From assembly GCF_020144665.1 (NCBI RefSeq), contig NZ_JAAHBQ010000017.1, positions 1-64,000 on the forward strand: DNA of 64,000 nucleotides. Direction: 5' to 3'. Shown here piece by piece: positions 8,927 through 17,478 of this stretch. The stretch is from Oscillatoria salina IIICB1. Lineage in GTDB: Bacteria; Cyanobacteriota; Cyanobacteriia; Cyanobacteriales; SIO1D9. Made by a program: the position numbers and the translations under genes. The notes under the pieces are model-generated. The model was not told where the DNA came from and made no database searches. It saw nothing but the letters and a program-made list of their open reading frames with translations. The stretch's first letter is position 1. Every line of letters begins with the position of its first letter.

Positions 8927-10192
8927 CTAATTTTTTGTTGAATGATTGATAACTTCTTTGACTTTATTTCCTAATTTGTGACGATACAAATCCCAAGTTA
9001 ATTCTTCTGCTTTACGTCGGGCTGCTTTGCCCATTTCAGCTAACTCTTGAGGACGATTATAACACCAAGCAATTTTTTCTTTCAGTGCTTCTACATCTCG
9101 AATTGGTACGATGAAACCATCTTTCCCATCAGTGATTATATCCGCCCCTGCGGTATTAGGAGTAGTAATAACTGGAATTCCGCAAGTCATAGCTTCCAAA
9201 ATTACCAAGCCAAAACCTTCAACTAAGGAAGGAAAAACTAAAACGTTAGCTGCACTATAATATTGATTTAGCAAACCATGAGGTACAGTAGAAACATAGC
9301 GAAAACTGTCTTCATATTGAGATAGCCATTGGTGAGGAAATTCATTAATTCCTACCAATAATAATTCGGCTTTCGCTAACTGTAAATCTTGCCAAGATTG
9401 TAACAAGTAATGAACGCCTTTGCGAGGACCCACACGACCAACAAATAAAGCTCGAAAAAGATTATCTGGTTTGGGTTTTGGTTGAAAATATTCCAGGGGC
9501 GAACCGTAGGGAATAACGCTAATTTTTTCTTGGTTAATGCCAATATCGAGCAAGGATTTTTTGGTAAAAGAAGAAGCAACAAAAATGTGGTCTGCTAGCT
9601 GAATTTCTTGCTCTTTGCGCTTAATTTTCCAAGCAGGTTCTTGGACTGCTTGGAAAGCAGAAGCGAGCTCTGGAAAACGTTGAGCTTCTTCTGCTTGGAT
9701 TGCCTGACTGGTACGATAAAAAGGTATGGGTAAATCGTATAAACAAAGGATATTTTGTTGTTTAGCAACCTGAAAAGTAGTAGCAGCACCATCCTCGTAA
9801 GCATACACTGCATCTAGTCCTTGGAGATGATACTTAGCAACATGGCGATCGAGCGAAGCATAAACCCAGTTTATCGGTCCGGTGCGACCAAAACCAAGAG
9901 GACGACTTAAACCAGATTTTACCAGAGCGATGCGTAAAGTTTCTTGCCAGGGATGATCTCGCAAAGGTACGTTATCTGGAGGTATCCAAGTACGTCTGGC
10001 TAATTCTTGAGTCAGAATCTGAGACAATTGGGGAGGTAGTTGCTTGAGCCAGCGCGCTAGTTTACCATTAGGATGATATGCTGTAGTTGTGATGATTTCC
10101 TGAAGGAGATTCGCTTCAGCCAGGGATCTCGCCGCATTCCGAGAAAATGGATTACTGGTCGGGTGAACTAGAGATATCCGGGGATTGTTCAT
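8927..10192 (-). CDS. Glycosyltransferase family 4
   Basis: 421 residues. The N-terminal half has RISLVHPTSNPFSRNAARSL and KWVYASLD-like text that resembles plant- and cyanobacteria-type GT4 enzymes. The donor domain has VEGFGLVILEAMTCGIPVIT with E-x7-E intact. Its first 41 bases overlap the end of the Wzy-like gene (10152-11561), which indicates coupled expression. An assembly transferase of the repeat unit is the likely role. Confidence 0.85.
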   Translation of the reverse strand: MNNPRISLVHPTSNPFSRNAARSLAEANLLQEIITTTAYHPNGKLARWLKQLPPQLSQILTQELARRTWIPPDNVPLRDHPWQETLRIALVKSGLSRPLGFGRTGPINWVYASLDRHVAKYHLQGLDAVYAYEDGAATTFQVAKQQNILCLYDLPIPFYRTSQAIQAEEAQRFPELASAFQAVQEPAWKIKRKEQEIQLADHIFVASSFTKKSLLDIGINQEKISVIPYGSPLEYFQPKPKPDNLFRALFVGRVGPRKGVHYLLQSWQDLQLAKAELLLVGINEFPHQWLSQYEDSFRYVSTVPHGLLNQYYSAANVLVFPSLVEGFGLVILEAMTCGIPVITTPNTAGADIITDGKDGFIVPIRDVEALKEKIAWCYNRPQELAEMGKAARRKAEELTWDLYRHKLGNKVKEVINHSTKN

Positions 10193-11561
10193 AAAATTGC
10201 CATAGTTGCTGGAGTTGCTGATATTCTTGCCAATTTTCTATTTGCTCTAATTGTGGTAATAGGAAAATAAAACTATTGAAAAACCAGTGATACAAGCCCG
10301 CAGTATGATTGTAAACAAGCTGACCAGTAAATAGAATTACTGAAATCAAAAAAGCACACAAAGCTAGTTGACGTAAGAAAGGTCGCTTTAACTGTCGATA
10401 TGTAGTCCAAAGATAAAATACTAAAATCAGTTTAAAAGTGTACCAAAGGAAAAAACCGATCGCCCCTAAATCTATAGCAATTTTAATTAGTTCTCCTTCA
10501 TAGTAGAAGGGAATATTTTCTCCCGGAGGTAAACTCAGCAGTCCGCGAATAGTTCCATTTGCTTGGAAAGTAGACCCTGTACCGTAGCCATCTAGTCCAA
10601 TCTGGTTGACAATTTTCAAGGGTTGAATGAAACTACCCACGATCCGAGGTAATATGTCTTCGCTATTGCCACCTCGCGCCCACAATTGGTTTATTGTTGA
10701 ACTAAATTTGTAAATTGTCAAGGAAATGGCAATGACTCCAGGGACTAAAAGCTTGCGAATCGAGCGGAGAAAGTTGGAAAATTCTGTTACTCCTTGTAAG
10801 CCAAAGTAACCAACTAACAGTAAAGCAAAGATAATCATTATTCCACGAGAACCTGTCATGGTGCTAGTAACAGCAACAAACAAAAGCTCTGTTATGGTTA
10901 GCAACTGCCAGACGAGGGGTTGCTTCCGGGTTAGCATTGGTAATAGGAAACAGGTGCAAGTGGTAAGGAAAGTTGTGTAACCCGTAATATAAGAAAATGT
11001 ACCTGTGACTCGTACATTGCCACCAAACCTAGCTATCCCTAAGTCGTCGCTTGCGTAGACGTTAAGGGGGCTGGTAGGAGGACTGAAAAATTGCGCGATC
11101 GCTAACAAACCTACAGGGATAAGCAGCAGCAAGTAGGAGCGCAAAAACTTATACAATTCCTCTTCTGATTGAAACAAATAAGGCACCACCCATAATAGGG
11201 GAATATATAGTAAATAATTCTTCAGTCCAATCAAACCAATTATCGGCGAGCCTAAACGAGGATTGAATGCTTGAAACAAACACCAGACTATAACTAAAAA
11301 AAGTAAAACCTTAATAATGCCACTATCTTTTACAACTCTTCTCCTCGACTTAGGAAGAGAAAAATAGCTTAGATAAGCCCCGATTAAAACAAAATCTTTC
11401 AAAAAGTAAATTAGTTGGCTAGCTTGAGGAAATGCCCATTTTCGCAAAGCTCCCTCAATTACTACAATTACCAATGCTGCCTTAACTGCTCGTTGCCAGT
11501 TACGAGATGAAATATAAATTACAATTATTGCACCAACTAATCCAACAAATACTAGGTTCAA
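10152..11561 (-). CDS. Wzy/O-antigen-ligase-like membrane protein
   Basis: 469 residues, mostly hydrophobic, with roughly ten to twelve membrane segments and a larger loop near residues 270-350 containing FGGNVRVTGTF (earlier) and YGTGSTFQANGT. This layout fits the Wzy polymerase / WaaL ligase superfamily, which joins polymer units on the outer face of the inner membrane. The start is TTG at 11561, supported by AAGGAG at 11569-11574, seven bases upstream. The C-terminus overlaps the following glycosyltransferase gene. Polymerase and ligase cannot be told apart from sequence. Its presence with an ABC exporter and without a visible Wzx is unusual. Confidence 0.7.
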   Translation of the reverse strand: MNLVFVGLVGAIIVIYISSRNWQRAVKAALVIVVIEGALRKWAFPQASQLIYFLKDFVLIGAYLSYFSLPKSRRRVVKDSGIIKVLLFLVIVWCLFQAFNPRLGSPIIGLIGLKNYLLYIPLLWVVPYLFQSEEELYKFLRSYLLLLIPVGLLAIAQFFSPPTSPLNVYASDDLGIARFGGNVRVTGTFSYITGYTTFLTTCTCFLLPMLTRKQPLVWQLLTITELLFVAVTSTMTGSRGIMIIFALLLVGYFGLQGVTEFSNFLRSIRKLLVPGVIAISLTIYKFSSTINQLWARGGNSEDILPRIVGSFIQPLKIVNQIGLDGYGTGSTFQANGTIRGLLSLPPGENIPFYYEGELIKIAIDLGAIGFFLWYTFKLILVFYLWTTYRQLKRPFLRQLALCAFLISVILFTGQLVYNHTAGLYHWFFNSFIFLLPQLEQIENWQEYQQLQQLWQFYEQSPDISSSPDQ

Positions 11562-11592
11562 GTAATAACTCCTTTCTCAATTCCGGCATCAG

Positions 11593-12513
11593 TTAGTTTG
11601 TGTCTTTACTCCAGTGGGTTAAATCCCTACCTAACAGTTCGCTTAAACGTTCAACTTCAGGAGCAAATTCTTTTTGTAAATTTTTTCTTATTTCTTTATT
11701 CATCGCTGGAGGAGTGGTATATTTATTATTAATTTTATCCCACGCTTTAATTAGTCGAAATAACTTTCCTTGGTTTGGTCGCGGCATCATTTTTCTTACT
11801 AGCCATATACTCAGAGGATTCTTGAGCAATTTTTGTATTTTTTTGCTTCTGCTGATTCTTATTTTTGCCTTATTTTCTTGGGTAAATGGTACTTGAAATT
11901 CTTCATTAACCCTTAAGAATTTTAAGGTCTTTTTATATACTATTTCTGGTTCTATTAGCAAATCGTCGAAAATAATCCAGTGAATATTATCTTTACCAAA
12001 ACAGTCTAAGTATGCTTGACATTGTTTTGTATACTTGGCTATTTCACGATAGTAAAGAAGCTCTTGGGGAAATGAATATAAAGTTTTAGGTAAGCGTAGC
12101 CCTTGTTTTCTTTCTTTCTCGGCAGCAAGAGCAGAACCAAAATCAGCAATATTTTCCCTACCTGTAGCGATAAAATAATTATATAGAGAGTAAAGCATAT
12201 CTACAGGATTTCTCAGCATAATAATTATTTGAGCAGAAGGACAAAAATTTTTAATTTCCTCGGCTGCTTTTTCTGAATAAAGATACCAAACTGAAGCTTC
12301 TCCAATTCTTTGCCCATTTTTAGCCTCAGAAAACAAAGCTAGATACTCTTGCTCATTTTTAATTGATAAAGAACTGTAGTTTAAGTCGCAACCAAAAAAA
12401 TGAGGTTCTTTGTCTTGTGGCATAAAAATTTCTGGATGTTGGCGAAGATATTTATACATGGAAGTTGTGCCACACTTCGCCGCCCCTACAAGAAAAAAAT
12501 CTGGTTTATTCAT
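11593..12513 (-). CDS. Sulfotransferase, Sulfotransfer_1 type
   Basis: 306 residues. The 5'-phosphosulfate binding loop GAAKCGTTSMY is at residues 10-20, followed by LRQHPEIFMPQDKEPHFF, and the 3'-phosphate motif region reads IIMLRNPVDMLYSLYNY. These are hallmarks of PAPS-dependent sulfotransferases, which move sulfate to a hydroxyl of a sugar. The ATG overlaps the stop of the upstream glycosyltransferase (ATGA). It is the nearest paralogue of the gene at 24326-25252. In this setting it most likely sulfates the polysaccharide or its lipid-linked precursor; the position is unknown. Confidence 0.87.
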   Translation of the reverse strand: MNKPDFFLVGAAKCGTTSMYKYLRQHPEIFMPQDKEPHFFGCDLNYSSLSIKNEQEYLALFSEAKNGQRIGEASVWYLYSEKAAEEIKNFCPSAQIIIMLRNPVDMLYSLYNYFIATGRENIADFGSALAAEKERKQGLRLPKTLYSFPQELLYYREIAKYTKQCQAYLDCFGKDNIHWIIFDDLLIEPEIVYKKTLKFLRVNEEFQVPFTQENKAKIRISRSKKIQKLLKNPLSIWLVRKMMPRPNQGKLFRLIKAWDKINNKYTTPPAMNKEIRKNLQKEFAPEVERLSELLGRDLTHWSKDTN

Positions 12514-13649
12514 AAAATTTCTTCTAGTTTATTGTTAACTACTAATTTATATAATTCTAAATATTTCTTCGTCAGTTTAACCTCATTATATTCTTTAAGT
12601 TTATTTTCAGCATATTTTAGATGTTGTTGTGCAAGTTGCCGATCTTCACTAAGTTTTACCATACATTGGTAAAGTGACTGATAATCTCCATTCTTAAACC
12701 GCAGTCCTGCATTTCCAATACACTCTGCATGACCACCAGACTCAGATACAATTAGATTTTTACCAGCAGCTAATAACTCTAATGCTACCCCACCCATAGG
12801 TTCTTCCCAAATTGAAGGAACTACACCAATACTAGCTTGACTAATGGTTTCTACTAACTCTGAGCCATACATTGCTCCTAGGAAAAATACCTGATTAGTA
12901 ATAGACAGTTGCTCAACAAGTTTTTCTAAACCTGGTTTCATATTTCCACTTCCTACAATTGCCAAGGTTTTTTCTTGGTAATTAGGGTGAGAAAGTAGCA
13001 GATGAAATGCTCGAATTAGTTCGATGAGACCTTTTTCGCTAACTAAACGACCAACGTAGATAAAATCATACTTTTTGGGTTGGTTTTTTGGGGCAACTTC
13101 AAATTGACTCAAACAATAAGGAGTATAAGCAACAATTTGTTTTTTTAAGGGCTGTCGTTGAGCTACCCAGTTAGTACAAGCAATATTTAAATCTACTTGA
13201 TTAGCAACGTAGCGTCGGACAGCTAGTTTAATTGATTCTCGACAAAAATGCAACAAACCTTTTTTCCGAAAATGATACTTTAGAGAACTCCAAGGAGACA
13301 TTGGTGCTGGTTCTCCATCAACCCAACCGAGACCATCAACGCACGAAACTTGATATCCGTTATGAGTCCAGATAAAAGGTTTTTTATTTATTTTAGCAAA
13401 GGGAAACATCGCAACACTTGCACCATTAGAGTGAATTAAATCGCATTTACGCGCTAAATTAAACCTTTCTTGGAGCGATGGTTGACGAACTACTTGAAAA
13501 CTATAATTTTCTTTGCTATCTGAACTTGTTTCGGTAATAACGATACATTCATGTCCTAGTTTAACAATATTTTCAGCAAGAGTAGCAGTAATAGTTTCAA
13601 TTCCACCTATTGAAGGCCAAAAGACAGAAGAGTAAAGAATTATTTTCAT
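12510..13649 (-). CDS. Glycosyltransferase family 4
   Basis: 379 residues with a GT-B fold. The N-terminal domain has SSVFWPSIGGIETITATLAE. The donor domain starts at YDFIYVGRLVSEKGL and ends with EEPMGGVALELLAAGKNLIV, containing the acidic pair of the family. Its TGA overlaps the sulfotransferase ATG, so a sugar-adding and a sulfate-adding enzyme are expressed as a pair. The codons are AT-rich compared with the next genes. It may be the first gene of a transcript, since 241 bases without a gene precede it. Confidence 0.86.
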   Translation of the reverse strand: MKIILYSSVFWPSIGGIETITATLAENIVKLGHECIVITETSSDSKENYSFQVVRQPSLQERFNLARKCDLIHSNGASVAMFPFAKINKKPFIWTHNGYQVSCVDGLGWVDGEPAPMSPWSSLKYHFRKKGLLHFCRESIKLAVRRYVANQVDLNIACTNWVAQRQPLKKQIVAYTPYCLSQFEVAPKNQPKKYDFIYVGRLVSEKGLIELIRAFHLLLSHPNYQEKTLAIVGSGNMKPGLEKLVEQLSITNQVFFLGAMYGSELVETISQASIGVVPSIWEEPMGGVALELLAAGKNLIVSESGGHAECIGNAGLRFKNGDYQSLYQCMVKLSEDRQLAQQHLKYAENKLKEYNEVKLTKKYLELYKLVVNNKLEEIL

Positions 13650-13823
13650 GATTTTATTATTATTTAAATCAATATTTTATTTCCACAAATTTAGTTTTTA
13701 AAATAACAATAAATAACCCGATCTTTAGGTGAATTAAATTATTTAACTGAAATGAGTTTACGCTTGAAGTTATTTTGGGAATACCTCAAAAAAATCCCGC
13801 TCATAAAATATGAAATGAGGAGT

Positions 13824-13846
13824 TCAAAGCTTATGCTGAGCTTTGA
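13824..13846 (-). terminator. Small hairpin between glycosyltransferase genes
   Basis: TCAAAGCT (13824-13831) and AGCTTTGA (13839-13846) form an 8-bp stem with a 7-base loop in the 241-base gap downstream of the gene at 13891-15000. On the minus strand there is no clear T tract, so termination is only possible. Confidence 0.3.
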
Positions 13847-13890
13847 CTTAAAGATAATAGTATACTAACCAGATAGTCATTCATTTATTT

Positions 13891-15000
13891 TTACCGATCG
13901 TCTGAAAAAAAGTAAGTAGCAAATTTTTGAGCATGAGTTGATAAGTCATGTTTATGGTACGAGGAGAAAGCATTATTGGCAATTTCTTGGAAAACAACTT
14001 TTGGTTCTGAGTGTACCTTTTTGGCTATCTTCAATGTCTTTGGTTCTAGTTCCGGAATCCAAGAAGATTTTTCCGCTTCTTTACCATCTGTAGACTGGGG
14101 ATTACTATAGGCATTAACAGGTACTAAGCCATGAGCGCAATAGGCAGCAAATATAGTTGATTTTGCAAGTAATTCGGGGCGATTGACAAAAAAACCTGCC
14201 ACACTGTCTAACATAAGACGACTAATTTCTGCTGCTGATAACTTACCCATTTCTCTTACGGGTATCCTACTAATCGTTGAAAAATCGAGATTTGTAGGCG
14301 TACCGATGTCTAGAATAGTTTCCAAATCGAGTAATTGACAAACTTTGTTTAGTGTGGCTGCTTGTTGATAGGCTTGTAATCTTTTGCTACGGCCGCCAAA
14401 TACTACTAACTGTCGTTTTCGTGCTGTTAAAGGTTCTACTTCTAAGGGTTCTCCGACATTGGAGAAGACTGGTAAGCTAGGAATGTGAGAATGTTTCCCT
14501 TGACTAAGTAAGGTAAGAATTTCTGCGTAAAGTTGTACGCTGGTAAGTGCGCGATCGCATAACTTCACCAAACGACTAGCAAGATTTTTTTGCAGGGGAA
14601 ATAGCCAAAAGGCACTCGTCCAAAATGGTCTTCCAGCAGCGTATACTTCATGAAACATTGTCACTAGGAATCTCTCTTGACTCTGACTACGCCATCTCTC
14701 CAAACCTTCTATTAACCATAAGGGACAACCTCGCTTGGCGTAACCGTAGCCCACATAATGTAAGAGAATTTTATCAGTATTTGGGGGCAAACTTGACAAC
14801 AAGCTAGTCGCATTTCTCTGACTTATGCGAGTAACCCCAAATCCCTCTATTTTTTCCTCTCCTTCCCAACTAAGATCGCCGACCAAAAAATGAGTATCTA
14901 TACCAAAATCCGATCGCAATCGCCGAGCTAAAATTAAGGCATAATCTTCTACACCACCGATCGCTGGGGGTAATTTGGGGACAATTTGCACAATTAACAT
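13891..15000 (-). CDS. GT-B-like protein, divergent glycosyltransferase
   Basis: 369 residues. The N-terminal half looks like a GT4 enzyme (IVQIVPKLPPAIGGVEDYAL, then HYVGYGYAKRG and TMFHEVYA). The C-terminal half has VVFGGRSKRLQAY and a possible donor domain, but no E-x7-E motif; the stretch where it should be reads LLAKSTIFAAYCAHGLVPV. It could be a glycosyltransferase with an unusual donor site, or a non-catalytic partner. It starts six bases after the stop of the upstream glycosyltransferase, so the two are in one transcription unit. Confidence 0.65.
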   Translation of the reverse strand: MLIVQIVPKLPPAIGGVEDYALILARRLRSDFGIDTHFLVGDLSWEGEEKIEGFGVTRISQRNATSLLSSLPPNTDKILLHYVGYGYAKRGCPLWLIEGLERWRSQSQERFLVTMFHEVYAAGRPFWTSAFWLFPLQKNLASRLVKLCDRALTSVQLYAEILTLLSQGKHSHIPSLPVFSNVGEPLEVEPLTARKRQLVVFGGRSKRLQAYQQAATLNKVCQLLDLETILDIGTPTNLDFSTISRIPVREMGKLSAAEISRLMLDSVAGFFVNRPELLAKSTIFAAYCAHGLVPVNAYSNPQSTDGKEAEKSSWIPELEPKTLKIAKKVHSEPKVVFQEIANNAFSSYHKHDLSTHAQKFATYFFSDDR

Positions 15001-15006
15001 TTAAGC

Positions 15007-16221
15007 TTAACCTCCTAGCGCTGACTCGATCCATTCGATATGCTGTGGTAGTAATTTTGCTAAATCGTAACGCTGTTGAATAGTTTCTCTTGCTTTCTGC
15101 CTAATTTCAGTCATCTTGCTAGGATAATTGAGAACCTCTTCGACGCGATCGCTAATTTCTTGAGGTGAGAAAAAGTCTACCAACAAACCATTCACCCCAT
15201 CTTCGATTACCTCTTTAACTGGAGGAGTTCCCGAAGCCACAACTATACAACCAGTAGCAAGTGCTTCCAACAACGACCAAGATAAAACAAAAGGACGAGT
15301 TAAATAAACGTGAACTGAAGACGCTTGTAGCACTTGCAAATATTCAGAATAAGGCAATAATCCCGTAAAATGAACCCTCTGCAAATCTAAAGGCACTTTT
15401 TCTAACATTAAATCTTTATAAGTTTTCCCATCAGGTAACTGCTTTCCGTAAGCAACTCGGTTTTCACCGACAATAACTACATGAGTTTGAGGTCGTCTTT
15501 CTAGCAATAAACCTACCGTTTCGATAAACTGAGGAAAACCTCGGTAAGGTTCCATTCCCCGTGCCACATAAGTTACTATTTCTGTGACTGACGACAAATC
15601 TAAATTAATACGCGGTAAAACAAGCTTTGCACCCGGTAAGGGTTGAAAATATTCTGTATCAACACCATCGTGACGTACAGTAATTTTGTTGTGATATTCT
15701 GAGGGAAATTGTTCTTGCTGCCAGGAGGTTGGAGACAGACCGCGATCGCAGCTATAAAGGTCGATTAAAATAGGCGCATTTTTGATTCTAATTCTCGCTT
15801 CGTCGTCTGCGGTTAAAGGATCGCTAGGATCGAAATCCGCATCCGAACCATGAGAACGATAAAACCACTCAAAGTAACACAATAACTTAGCTTGGGGGAA
15901 AATATCTTTAATAAATAATGTCGGTCCCCAACCCGAATGACCGTAAACTAAATCGGGTATAAAGCCGATCGATTTGAGTTTCTCAGCGATGCGATAAACC
16001 GCTTGACCTTGTAAAACAGCATTTTCTAAATTACGCACGTAGTGATGAGTTTCTGGACGTGCTTCCCGCGAAGGATTATAAAGTGCTTTATACACTCCAT
16101 TAATACTACCTTCTTTGCGCTTCGTGCCAAAGATAACCTGATGGCGACTATCTTGCGCCATTGTTGCTGCTAGATGACGAAATTGAGCAGGAAAATTGGG
16201 GTGTAGAAATAAGATCCGCAT
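15007..16221 (-). CDS. Glycosyltransferase family 4
   Basis: 404 residues. It begins MRILFLHPNFPAQFRHLA and has YGHSGWGPTLFIKDIFP and YFEWFYRSHGSDADFDP, a pattern shared by a GT4 group common in cyanobacteria and proteobacteria. The donor domain has VTYVARGMEPYRGFPQFIE and RPFVLSWSLLEALATGCIVV. The first acidic residue of E-x7-E is not Glu, while the second is kept. It is paired with the divergent GT-B gene six bases downstream. Activity is likely but the donor is unknown. Confidence 0.84.
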   Translation of the reverse strand: MRILFLHPNFPAQFRHLAATMAQDSRHQVIFGTKRKEGSINGVYKALYNPSREARPETHHYVRNLENAVLQGQAVYRIAEKLKSIGFIPDLVYGHSGWGPTLFIKDIFPQAKLLCYFEWFYRSHGSDADFDPSDPLTADDEARIRIKNAPILIDLYSCDRGLSPTSWQQEQFPSEYHNKITVRHDGVDTEYFQPLPGAKLVLPRINLDLSSVTEIVTYVARGMEPYRGFPQFIETVGLLLERRPQTHVVIVGENRVAYGKQLPDGKTYKDLMLEKVPLDLQRVHFTGLLPYSEYLQVLQASSVHVYLTRPFVLSWSLLEALATGCIVVASGTPPVKEVIEDGVNGLLVDFFSPQEISDRVEEVLNYPSKMTEIRQKARETIQQRYDLAKLLPQHIEWIESALGG

Positions 16222-16340
16222 AAATTGCTTTGCTAAATTTTCATATTTCAGTAAAATTACGCAATTGTCAGGTTAGTGACCGCGAATAAACATAATAACC
16301 CACATTTGTCTACCAAGTTAATTTTATTTAATGATTTTCC

Positions 16341-17228
16341 TCACTTTTGTGGCAAACTCATTATATGTCTTAATAACTTATGCCCATGATGCTTCACAAA
16401 AATTAAACTTGACATTCTCAAATAAAAACATGGTTCAATAACTAAATAGTAGAACTTAAACTCACCAAATTCTATTGCCGACAACAGATTAAACTGAAAC
16501 ACACGCCAAAAATGCTTTAAGTAATAAAAAGAGTTAACCTCATCCAACTGTTCAGGATGAATAGATAAGTAAAGTAAGGTCGATTCTTGATGTTGTTTCA
16601 ATTGATACCAACCTTTTTTAAATCTCCAAGGATGGCACACACTAGCTTCCTTGACAAAAGCGAACTTATACCCTTGCTTGGTCAACCTTACTCTGAACTC
16701 TACATCCTCCATTGTGGCATAAGGAAATCGCTCGTCAAAACCTCCAAGAGATTGAAACAATTCTCTTTTGATAGTAAAGTTACACGACCAAAGATACCCC
16801 CCTGATTCGTTAACAGGAGAGGTTTCTGCAAGGTAGCGGCGAGGGCGATCTACATAAACTCTACCTTCAAAAACTTGATATTCCGGAATAGTAGTTATTG
16901 CTTTTGTATATGCTTCTAACCAGTGGCGATCTGGCAAGCAATCGTCATCGGTGAAAACCAACCATTCTCCGCGAGCATACTTAGCTCCATTATTGCGATT
17001 TGCTGCCGGTCCTAGCTGCGATCCTGCTACCCACTTTACCCAAGGATAGCACTTAAGAAGCATCTCCTCGGCAGTAGTTTCAAGACCGTCATCAGTAACG
17101 ATAACTTCGTATTTTTCAATGGGTAAAGTTTGAATTCCAGGGGCTAAACAATCCAAACACTTTGCTAGCAAATCATTGCGATTGCAGGTAGGTATAATCA
17201 CTGAGAAAAAAGAGTTTGAGTTGAACAT
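16341..17228 (-). CDS. Glycosyltransferase family 2
   Basis: 295 residues with a GT-A fold. It starts with FSVIIPTCNRNDLLAKCLDCL, then VIVTDDG and the metal-binding FTDDDCLPDRHWL (the DXD site). The C-terminal part has the GFDERFPYATMEDVEFRVRL acceptor and base region. Thus it should be an inverting transferase using a nucleotide sugar. Its neighbour on one side is the GT4 at 15007-16221 and on the other a divergent RTX gene, so its promoter must lie in 17229-17478. Confidence 0.87.
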   Translation of the reverse strand: MFNSNSFFSVIIPTCNRNDLLAKCLDCLAPGIQTLPIEKYEVIVTDDGLETTAEEMLLKCYPWVKWVAGSQLGPAANRNNGAKYARGEWLVFTDDDCLPDRHWLEAYTKAITTIPEYQVFEGRVYVDRPRRYLAETSPVNESGGYLWSCNFTIKRELFQSLGGFDERFPYATMEDVEFRVRLTKQGYKFAFVKEASVCHPWRFKKGWYQLKQHQESTLLYLSIHPEQLDEVNSFYYLKHFWRVFQFNLLSAIEFGEFKFYYLVIEPCFYLRMSSLIFVKHHGHKLLRHIMSLPQK

Positions 17229-17460
17229 CTGCTTTGTGAAGTTTTGGTAAAGTTACTGCTGATAAGTTAATATTAATCTAACCAGTTTGGGTAGTAATAA
17301 GGTTAATTTTCTTGAGATTACAAGGAAAACTTAATAACTTTGAGGAGATTATTTTATCGAATAAATTAACAAGCAGAATCGCTACTTAAAATTTAAGGCA
17401 AGAAGTTGACATATAGACAACCCATCTGCAAAAAATAGAAAGTTAGACAATAGTCTTAAA

Positions 17461-17467
17461 AGAGGAG
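17461..17467 (+). promoter_or_regulatory. Ribosome binding site of the RTX gene
   Basis: AGAGGAG stands eleven bases before the ATG at 17479 and supports that start. The 250-base gap from 17229 is AT-rich and must hold divergent promoters; a TTGACA is seen at 17406, but no convincing -10 box at the right distance. Confidence 0.5.
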
Positions 17468-17478
17468 AAAAGTAAAAA

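Noticed and set aside
9376-9813. Two minus-strand frames within the GT4 gene at 8927-10192
   Set aside because: They are in another frame of the same strand inside a sure gene and have unlikely composition (runs of Leu).
17406-17440. A sigma-70-type promoter for the RTX gene (TTGACA at 17406)
   Set aside because: No matching -10 box at 16-18 bases; the hexamer alone is too weak.
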